From: Pedobacter ghigonis
Lineage (GTDB): Bacteria; Bacteroidota; Bacteroidia; Sphingobacteriales; Sphingobacteriaceae
Reading direction: 5' to 3'
NCBI RefSeq assembly: GCF_903166585.1
Contig: NZ_CAESCM010000011.1
Coordinates: 18,204-82,203, forward strand
DNA length: 64,000 bases
How positions within the stretch are numbered: position 1 is the first letter of the stretch; the number at the start of each line of letters is the position of its first letter. Both the position numbers and the translations under genes were made by a program. The notes beneath the pieces are model-generated. The model was not told the DNA's origin and ran no database searches. It worked only from the letters and a program-made list of their open reading frames with translations. This document shows positions 43,805 through 53,519 of the stretch, piece after piece.

Positions 43805-44911
43805 TTAAATACCAATAGTTGGCATCAAATCTACAACCTTTAGTTTTTGTGTGTTAATTATCTTGCCATAAATTTCTGTTGTTTTCAAATCTTTATGGCC
43901 TAATATTTTCGAAACTGTATAAATGTCTGCACCCGAAGTGAGTAAAAGGGTAGCTGCCGTATGCCTCCCACAGTGAAACGTAATTTTTTTATTTATCCCT
44001 GCATCCGAGACCCATTGCTGTAAAAGATGATTATTCCAAGCACTGTATTTTAACCCGACAAAAACCCTCTTATCATCTTCCTTTCTATCTCCGAGTAACT
44101 GATAAGCTTCTTTTGAAATAGGATTGTACTGTAATGTTTTGGTTTTCTTCTGCCTGAAATGAATCTGCCATCTCTTTTCTGCTTCCCAATATACTACATC
44201 CTGCCATGTTAATTCATTAACATCCGACCATCTCATTCCTGTTAAACAGCTAAATAAAAATGCTCTTTTAAGCAGCGGGTATGAGCATGGAGTTTTCACC
44301 AATACTTTTAATTCTTCTTCCAACAGAAACTGGCGACTAGTTTCAACAGGTTTAATACCTCCAACTCTTTTACCTGGGTTCTCCAGTATTATTCTATCAT
44401 TAAAGGCTCGTGTTAATGCAGCCTTAAGCTTATTTAAGTACGAGATAGCAGAATTTTTTGCTAAAGGTGTATTGTTTCTAGTAATTTCTGCATTTTCTAA
44501 ATAATTTTTAAAGCCTTTAATGAATATTTCATTACAATCACTAAACCTTAAAATATCACTTTTGTTGAATGCGACAAGATGCTTGTATGCACTTTTCCAG
44601 TTTCCATAATTACCTTCACTTTTCTTTTTTTCTCGTATTAATTCTTTAAAGTATGCTAAGAAATTAGCCTGACTTTTAAATCCAGTATGGATGTTAAAAT
44701 GACTTTCTTGCATTTCTAAAATCCGTTTAGCTTTTATCTGTTCTGCAATAGCCAAAGTACGTTTATTATGTTCTTTCTCTAAAGTTGTTTTTGGCTTTTC
44801 GTAAACGAACATTTTAAGGTTTTCATACTTAGAAACCCCTTGGTAATAGATGTCTAATGATAAGCTGTAGCGATCGTTTTTTAGCTTGTTTTGTTTAATT
44901 TTGATACTCAT
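43805..44911 (-). CDS. Tyrosine recombinase (island integrase)
   Basis: The protein has 368 residues from the ATG at 44911; an upstream ATG at 44950 is possible. A SAM-like core-binding domain of ~100-200 residues is followed by the catalytic domain: Arg in CLTGMRWSDVNELTW, HCGRHTAATLL, ILGHKD, and Tyr in TEIYGKI. All are present. It lies between the 42912 gene and the mnmE 3' end, the typical place for an integrase acting on that site. It resembles Bacteroidota phage/ICE integrases. Confidence 0.92.
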   Translation of the reverse strand: MSIKIKQNKLKNDRYSLSLDIYYQGVSKYENLKMFVYEKPKTTLEKEHNKRTLAIAEQIKAKRILEMQESHFNIHTGFKSQANFLAYFKELIREKKKSEGNYGNWKSAYKHLVAFNKSDILRFSDCNEIFIKGFKNYLENAEITRNNTPLAKNSAISYLNKLKAALTRAFNDRIILENPGKRVGGIKPVETSRQFLLEEELKVLVKTPCSYPLLKRAFLFSCLTGMRWSDVNELTWQDVVYWEAEKRWQIHFRQKKTKTLQYNPISKEAYQLLGDRKEDDKRVFVGLKYSAWNNHLLQQWVSDAGINKKITFHCGRHTAATLLLTSGADIYTVSKILGHKDLKTTEIYGKIINTQKLKVVDLMPTIGI

Positions 44912-45202
44912 ATCGTATTGATTTTTAATGAACTGTAAAGTTACTTTCACTAAAAATTATAAATAAATATGAGGGGTAAAACCTTTGTCAGCAACTATTT
45001 TATTTTATTTCAAAAGAATTTAAAAGACAACAAAAGATAAAACCAAAAGAAATCAGTTTCCTACAATTTTCATACTAATTTTTTTGAGTCCGAAAATTCT
45101 CGGAAAAACTTAAGGAATAAATACAGTTAAATGAAACCAAAAGAAGTTGAAAACCCAGTCCATCCTAATATATGATAATATATGCAAACATCTGACAATC
45201 AA
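44912..45202. other. Integrase-proximal right end of the island
   Basis: There is no gene. This AT-rich region between the integrase and the right att site probably contains integrase arm sites, but I could not find a clear repeated motif. Confidence 0.45.
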
Positions 45203-45220
45203 CTATTTACCTATGCAAAA
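45203..45220 (-). other. Right att site (attR) in the mnmE end
   Basis: Minus strand reads TTTTGCATAGGTAAATAG, the last five codons and stop of mnmE (Phe-Cys-Ile-Gly-Lys). It is the counterpart of 27450-27467, with differences only at synonymous positions. Confidence 0.78.
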
Positions 45221-46561
45221 CTTCGTAAAAATATTCTCCAGTAAATCGTCTGTCGTAACAGTACCCGTTATCTCACCTAAATAATGGAGGGCCTGTTTAA
45301 TATCCATAGCCAGAAAATCGGAAGTTACCGGATTATCTACATTATCGAGTACCCGTTGTAGAGCATGTTCGGTTTGTTTCAATGCTTCTACATGGCGGAT
45401 ATTGGTTACCAGTGTTTCGCTGGTATTAATATGGTGCAGGTTAACCTGTTCTAATAAAGTGGTTTTTAACGCTTCAATACCTTGCTTCTCCTTAGCCGAA
45501 ATAAACACAACATTCAGGTCTGCAAAAGCCTTACGTTGTACTTCGGTAATTAAATCAGCTTTGTTTACCAGAATTAAATATGGAATAGCCAATTGTTCTA
45601 ATCCGCGGAGCTGTTCTTCAATTTCAGATACACTCTGGGCCGCATCGGCCATATAAATAATCAGTTTGGCCTGTTTCATTTTTTCGAGTGTACGCTCTAC
45701 TCCCAACGCTTCGATTATATCAGCTGTATCGCGGATGCCCGCGGTATCGATAAAACGGAAAACTACTCCGCCGATAGTTAGTTCGTCTTCAATGGTATCG
45801 CGGGTAGTGCCGGCAATGTCCGAAACAATGGCGCGTTCTTCATTTAACAAAGCATTTAACAAGGTCGATTTACCTACGTTAGGCTTGCCCGCTATGACTA
45901 TCGGAACCCCGTTTTTAATTACATTACCCATTTCGAAAGAAGAAATGAGGCGTTGCAGCACATAATTAATCTTGTTAACCAGGTTTTTCAACTGATCGCG
46001 GTTGGCAAATTCTACATCTTCTTCAGCAAAATCGAGCTCAAGCTCAATCATTGAAGCAAAATGAATCAATTGTTCGCGCAAACCTTTCAGTTCATTGGCA
46101 AAACCACCACGCATCTGCTGCATGGCTACATCGTGCGAAGCCTTCGAATTTGAAGCAATTAAATCGGCCACCGCTTCTGCCTGACTCAAATCAAACGCAC
46201 CGTTTAAAAAAGCACGCAAGGTAAATTCTCCTGGTTTAGCGGCTCTCGCCCCTTTGCTAATCAACAGGTTAATAATCTGCTGAATAATATAATTTGAACC
46301 GTGACACGAAATTTCGACCACATTTTCTTTGGTGTACGATTTTGGTGCAACAAACAATCCAGCCACAACTTCATCTACAATATGATCGCCATCTTTAACC
46401 AGACCAAAATGCAAGGTATGCGATGCCTGTTTTTCGAGGTCTTTGCCTGCAAAAACCGCATTGGTAAGCGAAATGGCTTCAGGTCCGGATAAACGGATAA
46501 CGCCAATGGCGCCTGATCCTGGCGGGGTAGATAATGCGATGATGGTGTCCTGATTGTTCAT
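45203..46561 (-). CDS. mnmE: tRNA uridine-5-carboxymethylaminomethyl(34) synthesis GTPase
   Basis: The protein has 452 residues from the ATG at 46561. The N-terminal folate-binding part (IIALSTPPGSGAIGVIRLSG) precedes the G domain, with GKPNVGKSTLLN (G1), DTAGIRDT (G3) and NKADL (G4), and the hallmark C-terminus FCIGK. It modifies U34 of certain tRNAs together with MnmG. The gene appears intact: the island is inserted at its last codons and supplies the end without changing the protein. Confidence 0.95.
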   Translation of the reverse strand: MNNQDTIIALSTPPGSGAIGVIRLSGPEAISLTNAVFAGKDLEKQASHTLHFGLVKDGDHIVDEVVAGLFVAPKSYTKENVVEISCHGSNYIIQQIINLLISKGARAAKPGEFTLRAFLNGAFDLSQAEAVADLIASNSKASHDVAMQQMRGGFANELKGLREQLIHFASMIELELDFAEEDVEFANRDQLKNLVNKINYVLQRLISSFEMGNVIKNGVPIVIAGKPNVGKSTLLNALLNEERAIVSDIAGTTRDTIEDELTIGGVVFRFIDTAGIRDTADIIEALGVERTLEKMKQAKLIIYMADAAQSVSEIEEQLRGLEQLAIPYLILVNKADLITEVQRKAFADLNVVFISAKEKQGIEALKTTLLEQVNLHHINTSETLVTNIRHVEALKQTEHALQRVLDNVDNPVTSDFLAMDIKQALHYLGEITGTVTTDDLLENIFTKFCIGK

Positions 46562-46860
46562 ATATAATGATAAAAGCCGCAAAAATAAGCCTAATCTGTG
46601 GGTATATGGTGTATGGGAAGTAATTTTTTTTACAATTCTTGATTAGTTCAATGGTTCATTCGTCATTTGTTCATTAGTATCAACCCACAGTTTAACCCAC
46701 TCACTGTTAAACTCATTCCTTGATTATTTAGGTTAACTTGTAAATCGCTTGTTTAAAATTGATCCTCAACTAATCGCCCTATGCGAAACTTAACTAACTT
46801 TACCATAACAAAACATTTTCCACCAAACGCTGTTTAAACCTCAATCAGAATAAGCTATTT

Positions 46861-48069
<1,209 letters not shown>

Positions 48070-48078
48070 AATGGAAAA

Positions 48079-48115
48079 GAAAAAGCATCGAAGGTTTAAT
48101 CAACGATGCTTTTTC
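48079..48115. terminator. Terminator between the AI-2E gene and argS
   Basis: A perfect 12-bp stem pairs 48079-48090 with 48104-48115 and is followed by TTTTT. It serves the plus-strand transporter and possibly the convergent argS. Confidence 0.82.
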
Positions 48116-48149
48116 TTTTTACTGTTATTTTAAAATATAGCTAAACTCA

Positions 48150-48250
48150 GATCTCCTGTCCCACATCTTCCATTTCCCATCTCACATTATCCATTTTCCA
48201 TCTTCCATTGTCCATCTCACATCGTCCATCTTACATTTTACATTTTACAT
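48150..48250. repeat. Degenerate CCAT-type array at the argS end
   Basis: A pyrimidine-rich run of TTCCAT, TCCAT, CTCACAT and TTTACAT words leads into the argS stop. On the minus strand it begins ATGTAAAATG, so the array includes the stop codon. It resembles the array at 60120-60200. Confidence 0.7.
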
Positions 48251-50011
48251 CCGCTCCGGCGAGGTAATCCCCAAAATCAACATTCCACGGTTAATAATGT
48301 CAGCTGTTTTTTTGCAAAGGTTTAAACGGAATTGTTTTTCTGCCCCTTCTTCCATTTTAAGAATATGAGGAACTTCGTGATAAAATTTATTAAACAATTT
48401 AGCCAGTTCGTATAGATAGTTGGCTAAACTCGCCGGACTATATGCCTTAGCCGCAATAGCAATTTCGGCAGGATATTTAGCCAATAACAGAATCATCTCC
48501 AATTCTACAGGCAAAATTTCAGCTGGTATTGTTGCTGTTAGCTCATAATTAGCTTTCGCCAGTAAAGATTTAATCCTTGCATGGGTATACTGAATAAACG
48601 GTCCGGTATTGCCCTGAAAATCGATACTTTCTGCAGGGTTAAACAACAAACGTTTTTTCGGTTCTACTTTCAATAAGAAATATTTTAAAGCACCTAAACC
48701 GATATTTTTGTACAATTCATCTTTATCTTCCTGCGCAAAATCATTGGTTTTACCCAATTCTTCAGTTTTTTCGCGGGCAGTAGTCACCATGCTTTCAATC
48801 AGCTCATCGGCATCTACAACGGTTCCTTCGCGGCTTTTCATTTTCCCGTTCGGTAAATCTACCATACCGTACGACAAGTGATACAAACCTTTTGCCCAGC
48901 TTTTCCCCAGTTTCTCTAAAATCAGGAACAACACTTTAAAGTGATAATCCTGCTCATTACCTACCACGTAAATCGACTCATCCATATTGAAATCGTCGTG
49001 TTTCATTTCGGCCGTACCCAAATCCTGGGTAATGTAAACCGAAGTACCATCGGCACGCAGCACGAGCTTCTGGTCTAAGCCATCGGCCGTTAAATCAATC
49101 CATACCGAACCATCTTCTTTTTTGAAGAAAACACCTTTTGCCAAACCTTCATCAACCGTACCTTTTCCTAAAAGATAAGTATTGCTTTCGTAGTAAAATT
49201 TATCAAAATCTACGCCCAGGTTTTTATAGGTAATATTGAAACCGGCGTAAACCCACTCGTTCATGGTTTTCCAAAGCGAAACCACTTCTTCATCACCCTG
49301 TTCCCATTTCAAAAGCATTTGTTGTGCTTCTTTAATCAATGGTGCGTTTTTCTTGGCCTCTTCTTCTGTTTGTCCGTTGGCTTTTAAAGCATCTATCTCT
49401 TTCTTGTATTCCTTATCAAAAATTACATAATACCTTCCAACCAGATGATCGCCCTTTTCGCCTGTACTTTCGGGAGTTTCGCCATTGCCCCATTTCTGCC
49501 AGGCCAGCATCGATTTACAGATGTGAATACCCCGGTCGTTAACCAGGTTTACCTTTACAACATCATAACCATAAGCCTTAAGCAATTCAGACACCGAATA
49601 ACCCAATAAGTTATTACGCACATGCCCCAGGTGAAGCGGCTTGTTGGTATTGGGCGATGAATATTCGACCATTACCTTTTTCCCGTTTGAGGGATAAACA
49701 CCAAAATCAGCAGCCAAAACTTCTTCGTTAAACTGCTTTAAGAAATAACTTTCGGCGATGCTCAGGTTCAAAAAACCTTTAACTACATTAAATTTGGTTA
49801 TATTTTCTACATTAGCCACTAAATATTCGCCAATTTCGGTAGCAGTTTGCTCAGGCGATTTTTTAGAAATTTTAGTAATCGGAAAAACCACAATGGTAGC
49901 CTGTCCTTCAAATTCTTTACGCGTTTCTTGTATATTGATTACACTTTCAGCTACTTCTTCTTTATAAAGCTCCAAAATAGCTTTCTGTGTCTCGGTAATA
50001 ATAAAATTCAT
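48245..50011 (-). CDS. argS: Arginyl-tRNA synthetase
   Basis: The protein has 588 residues. It has an N-terminal Add-1-like domain; the class I signature HLGH in HLGHVRNN (~120-130); the second signature GKMKSREG (KMSKS-like); and a helical anticodon-binding end with PERM at the C-terminus. Length and motifs are normal for Bacteroidota. It charges tRNA-Arg. It lies next to arginine-degrading genes on the other strand. Confidence 0.96.
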   Translation of the reverse strand: MNFIITETQKAILELYKEEVAESVINIQETRKEFEGQATIVVFPITKISKKSPEQTATEIGEYLVANVENITKFNVVKGFLNLSIAESYFLKQFNEEVLAADFGVYPSNGKKVMVEYSSPNTNKPLHLGHVRNNLLGYSVSELLKAYGYDVVKVNLVNDRGIHICKSMLAWQKWGNGETPESTGEKGDHLVGRYYVIFDKEYKKEIDALKANGQTEEEAKKNAPLIKEAQQMLLKWEQGDEEVVSLWKTMNEWVYAGFNITYKNLGVDFDKFYYESNTYLLGKGTVDEGLAKGVFFKKEDGSVWIDLTADGLDQKLVLRADGTSVYITQDLGTAEMKHDDFNMDESIYVVGNEQDYHFKVLFLILEKLGKSWAKGLYHLSYGMVDLPNGKMKSREGTVVDADELIESMVTTAREKTEELGKTNDFAQEDKDELYKNIGLGALKYFLLKVEPKKRLLFNPAESIDFQGNTGPFIQYTHARIKSLLAKANYELTATIPAEILPVELEMILLLAKYPAEIAIAAKAYSPASLANYLYELAKLFNKFYHEVPHILKMEEGAEKQFRLNLCKKTADIINRGMLILGITSPERM

Positions 50012-50029
50012 GGCGTAAAAATAGAGAAA

Positions 50030-50165
50030 AAAGTCCGGAGTCGGAAAGTCCGGAGTTAGAAGTATAGAGCAATATTATTTATCCAACTAAAGCCTTCCGC
50101 AAGGTTTTGTTTTATGGTTGTCAAAACTTCCGACCGCTGACACCGGACTTCCGGACTATAAAAAA
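50030..50165. repeat. Inverted TCCGGA-rich arrays between argS and the deiminase-like gene
   Basis: Near 50030-50058 the words AGTCCGGAGTCGGAAAGTCC are repeated on the plus strand. Near 50130-50158 the complementary words (CTTCCGAC, ACCGGACTTCCGGACT) appear in the opposite orientation. They flank the divergent start region of argS and the deiminase-like gene. Confidence 0.65.
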
Positions 50166-50170
50166 AATGA

Positions 50171-50178
50171 TAGCTTTG
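50171..50178 (+). promoter_or_regulatory. -7 box of the deiminase-like gene
   Basis: TAGCTTTG fits the Bacteroidota TAnnTTTG box exactly and ends 17 bp before the ATG at 50196. It supports that start rather than the in-frame 50118. No -33 TTG at good spacing is evident. Confidence 0.55.
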
Positions 50179-50195
50179 TAACAACTAATTTATTT

Positions 50196-51641
50196 ATGAG
50201 CGAGCAGAATCTTAATTTTAAAGTGAATGTAAACACCGAAATCGGCAGGTTGCGTAAGTTATTAATTCATAGTCCGGATAGCGGTTTAGGCAAGGTAGTA
50301 CCTTCAAAAGCGCAAGACTGGCTTTTCGAAGATATTGTACATTTAGATACCATACGCAAGGGCGAATACGATTATTACATCAAACTCCTGATGTATTTTT
50401 TAGATCCTGAAAAAATTAAAGGCAAACTGGCCGAAATTGATTCGGAAGCTGCAAACCGAAATTTTTACAAACCCAACCACCCCGACTTTCACAATTCGAC
50501 TGCAGTAATCGAAATCCAGAATTTATTGAGTGAAATGCTGGAAGATGAATCCATCAGAAAGAAATTGGTAGCCGCAGTTTGTGCCATTGAAGGTTGTACT
50601 TATAAAGTGCAGATTGCGCTCACCAACACCCCAGCCAAAGAACTGGCAGAGATTTTTATTTCGGGCACTTTAGCCAACGATACCATGATCTTTGCGCCAG
50701 TACCCAACCTGATTTTTACCCGCGATGTGGGTACCACCATTAATAACCACATCCTGTTAAATAAACCTGCAAAAAAAGCCCGCGTGCGCGAAACGCTTTT
50801 AATGCGCTATATTTTCTTTAACCATCCATTATTTGAAAGCTACCGCAGCAACATCCTCGAAATTCCGGATGTAACCATGCACTTTTTGCGTCCGGGCGAT
50901 GAACCTGCTTTCAGCACCACTTTAGAAGGTGGCGACGTAATGATGGTAAGCCCCAATCACGTATTAATTGGCTGTAGCGAGCGGACTTCTGAACATGGAG
51001 CCAACGAAGCCATTAAACTGTTGTTTGAGCAAAACGTAGTAGAAAAAGTAACTGTAGTAAAAATACCAAGTAAACGCGATTACATGCACCTGGATACTGT
51101 TTTTACCCAGGTTAAACGCAATACCTGGGTTATTTTAAATTCGATTGCACACTCTCCGAAATATAATCCTTACGAGCCGATCAACTTCTTAAAAGAGCCC
51201 GAAAAACTCGAAGCTACTACTGCCATTCAGTTTACTAAAGCCAATCCGCAGGAACCGAAACACTTTGAACATGTAGAAGCTTTGCTGAATGACATTAGTC
51301 AGAACGACTTAAAAAGTACCGAACCCACGAAGATCATCTATAGCGGAAACAACACATTCCCCTACGACTCGCGAGAGCAATGGACCGATTCGTGCAACCT
51401 CCTGGCCATTAAAGAAGGTGTGGTTTTGGGTTACGACAGAAATGATAAAACAGTTGAAGCTTTTAAAGCAGCCGGATTTGATGTGGTAGATGTGAAAGAT
51501 TTGATCCAGGACCTGGAAAGTGGCAAAGTAGATGCAGAAACCATAACCGATACTTTAATTTTAATGCCATCGGCAGAACTTTCGCGTGCCCGCGGTGGTT
51601 TCCATTGTATGAGTTTACCGATACTCAGAGACAATTTATGA
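50196..51641 (+). CDS. Arginine deiminase-like amidinotransferase family protein
   Basis: The protein has 481 residues from the ATG at 50196. It has the guanidino-modifying fold with FTRD, LEGGDVMMV, HLDTVFT and the catalytic Cys in RGGFHCMS. These fit arginine deiminase, which turns arginine into citrulline and ammonia, but the protein is longer than usual ADIs (~410) by insertions. Substrate choice needs more than motifs. It is followed by ctlX and, after one gene, speA, consistent with arginine turnover. Confidence 0.8.
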   Translation: MSEQNLNFKVNVNTEIGRLRKLLIHSPDSGLGKVVPSKAQDWLFEDIVHLDTIRKGEYDYYIKLLMYFLDPEKIKGKLAEIDSEAANRNFYKPNHPDFHNSTAVIEIQNLLSEMLEDESIRKKLVAAVCAIEGCTYKVQIALTNTPAKELAEIFISGTLANDTMIFAPVPNLIFTRDVGTTINNHILLNKPAKKARVRETLLMRYIFFNHPLFESYRSNILEIPDVTMHFLRPGDEPAFSTTLEGGDVMMVSPNHVLIGCSERTSEHGANEAIKLLFEQNVVEKVTVVKIPSKRDYMHLDTVFTQVKRNTWVILNSIAHSPKYNPYEPINFLKEPEKLEATTAIQFTKANPQEPKHFEHVEALLNDISQNDLKSTEPTKIIYSGNNTFPYDSREQWTDSCNLLAIKEGVVLGYDRNDKTVEAFKAAGFDVVDVKDLIQDLESGKVDAETITDTLILMPSAELSRARGGFHCMSLPILRDNL

Positions 51642-51709
51642 GGTGTTGAATATTTTATACATTACAAAACAGTTAACCGATTTAAACAATTTCAACAGCT
51701 AACCTAACT

Positions 51710-52621
51710 ATGCAAACTACCAACCATATCCTCATGATCCGCCCTGTCGACTTTAAATTTAATGAGCAGACAGCCGGGAACAACAAATTTCAGGTGGCAT
51801 CCGAAGCACAGGACGTACAGATTCAGGCCTTAAAAGAGTTTGATGGTTTTGTTGAACTATTAAGGCGAAACGATATTGATGTAACCGTTGTTGATGATAC
51901 CCTACATCCTGAAAAACCCGATTCGATTTTCCCGAACAACTGGGTTTCCTTTCACGAAGACGGATCGGTTTACCTCTACCCTATGTTTTCTGAAAACCGC
52001 CGGTTAGAGCGTAGAAAAGAAATATTGGATGGTCTGAATAATCGTTTTGAATTGAATCATGTAAGCGATCTGAGCTTTTACGAAATGCAATATGCGTTTT
52101 TAGAAGGCACTGGAAGTATGGTACTGGACCGCACCAATAAAATTGCCTATGCCTGTTTAAGTGTGCGTACCGATGAGGAAGTTTTAAATAATTTCTGCAT
52201 GCTTACCGGATATGAACCCGTTGTTTTTCAGGCGGTCGATAGTGATAACTTCCCGATTTACCACACCAATGTGATGATGTGTATAGGCGATCGTTTTGCA
52301 GTAATCTGCCTCGATTCGATCCGCAATGCGGAAGAAAGGTTACAGGTTAGTATCAGTTTAAAAGGAAGCGGGAAAGAAATTATCGAGATTAGTTTAGGGC
52401 AAATGAACCAGTTTGCTGGCAATATGTTACAACTTTCGAATGCAGAAGGCGAAAGCTTACTGGTAATGTCGGAGCAGGCTTATTTATCGTTAACCCCAGA
52501 ACAAATTACTGCTCTGCAACAATACAGCAGGATCATTTATACTCCACTTTATACTATCGAAAAAAATGGTGGTGGCAGTGCAAGGTGTATGCTGGCCGAG
52601 ATCCACTTGCCTGAGAAGTGA
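51710..52621 (+). CDS. ctlX: Citrulline utilisation hydrolase (CtlX type)
   Basis: The protein has 303 residues. It begins NHILMIRPVDFKFNEQTAGNN; key runs are IFPNNWVSFH, EGTGSMVLDR, YHTNVMMCIG (catalytic His) and NGGGSARCMLAEI (catalytic Cys near the end). It matches the CtlX/DDAH-like group of the amidinotransferase superfamily. It probably acts on citrulline or a related guanidino/ureido compound. It follows the deiminase-like gene after 68 bp. Confidence 0.82.
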   Translation: MQTTNHILMIRPVDFKFNEQTAGNNKFQVASEAQDVQIQALKEFDGFVELLRRNDIDVTVVDDTLHPEKPDSIFPNNWVSFHEDGSVYLYPMFSENRRLERRKEILDGLNNRFELNHVSDLSFYEMQYAFLEGTGSMVLDRTNKIAYACLSVRTDEEVLNNFCMLTGYEPVVFQAVDSDNFPIYHTNVMMCIGDRFAVICLDSIRNAEERLQVSISLKGSGKEIIEISLGQMNQFAGNMLQLSNAEGESLLVMSEQAYLSLTPEQITALQQYSRIIYTPLYTIEKNGGGSARCMLAEIHLPEK

Positions 52622-52683
52622 TCACAAGTTAAACTCAATTATTCCGGCAAGTTTTAGTACTTTCGCCGAAAATTTTCAATCAG

Positions 52684-53262
52684 ATGTCTCTAGTACAACA
52701 ATTACAAACCCGATCAGGCAATAAATGCGAATTATGTACCTCCGAAACCAATTTGTCGGTTTACGAAGTGCCACCAACCAGCAATGCCAACGCCGACAAC
52801 AGTATTCTGGTTTGTAAAAACTGTTTGGACCAGGTTGAAAAGAGCGAACAGCTTGATGCCGGTCATTGGAGAATTTTAACAGAAACGATGTGGTCGGAAT
52901 TTGCTCCGGTTCAGGTAGTGGCCTGGCGCATGTTAAGTCGCTTAAGAAATGAAGGCTGGGCTGCTGATAGCCTCGATATTTTATATTTAGATGATGAAAC
53001 TTTAGAATGGGCTAAAAAAACCGGCGATCATGAACAGGAAGGCACTGTTGAGTTTCATCAGGATAGCAACGGAGCACGTTTGTTTGAAGGCGACACCGTT
53101 GTTTTGATTAAAACACTTGATGTTAAAGGATCAACACTTAGCGCCAAACTGGGTACAGTGGTAAAAAACATCCGTTTAGTGCACGATAATACTGAACAGA
53201 TTGAGGGTAAGGTAGAAGGACAAACCATCGTAATTTTAACAAAATATTTAAGAAAAGGATAA
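52684..53262 (+). CDS. PhnA domain protein
   Basis: The protein has 192 residues. The N-terminal zinc ribbon has CELC at 15-18 and CKNC (VCKNCLDQV). The C-terminal PhnA domain shows GDTVVLIKTLDVKGST and IKTLDVKG... KLGTVVKNIRLV. E. coli YjdM/PhnA is the known relative; despite its name its role in phosphonate metabolism is unproven. The gene sits between ctlX and speA, possibly by chance. Confidence 0.85.
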   Translation: MSLVQQLQTRSGNKCELCTSETNLSVYEVPPTSNANADNSILVCKNCLDQVEKSEQLDAGHWRILTETMWSEFAPVQVVAWRMLSRLRNEGWAADSLDILYLDDETLEWAKKTGDHEQEGTVEFHQDSNGARLFEGDTVVLIKTLDVKGSTLSAKLGTVVKNIRLVHDNTEQIEGKVEGQTIVILTKYLRKG

Positions 53263-53278
53263 TCATACTTTATCAAGC

Positions 53279-53408
53279 TGGCATACGTTTCGAAAGCGCG
53301 CTTAAATAGCTTGACGATTGTATCTTAAACAATTTCCTTTACCGATGGCACGCGTTTCCAACGCGTGCCTAATTAGCCTAACGATTGTATCGTTACAACG
53401 ACATCCTT
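53279..53408 (+). repeat. Two REP-like imperfect copies with a palindrome
   Basis: Segments 53279-53340 and 53346-53408 align: TGGCA...CGTTT...CGCG, then TAGC..GACGATTGTATC and a CCTTT end. The second copy has a perfect 10-bp hairpin (53347-53356 with 53360-53369, loop TCC). This is the look of REP elements moved by RAYT transposases, but no such transposase gene is in the window. Confidence 0.68.
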
Positions 53409-53519
53409 TCAGCTGCTGCTACAATATTACCCAATCCGTTTCTCTACAGTAAAAATATTATCAATACCGTTTAATTCTCGATTTAAAATTACATTTTTGC
53501 AAAAATTATTTAAAAGTAA

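Larger units (their letters stand above)
27450..45220. mobile_element. Integrated genomic island at the 3' end of mnmE (17.8 kb)
   Basis: The boundaries are 18-bp copies of the mnmE end at 27450-27467 and 45203-45220. Inside are a tyrosine integrase next to the mnmE side, an excisionase-like HTH protein, a replication-like protein, a type I restriction operon with extra nuclease genes, and a two-gene membrane module. The interior is visibly richer in A+T than both flanks. The 3' end of mnmE/trmE is a known target of the SGI1 family of islands, so the site use is established even if this integrase is a different lineage. Confidence 0.8.
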
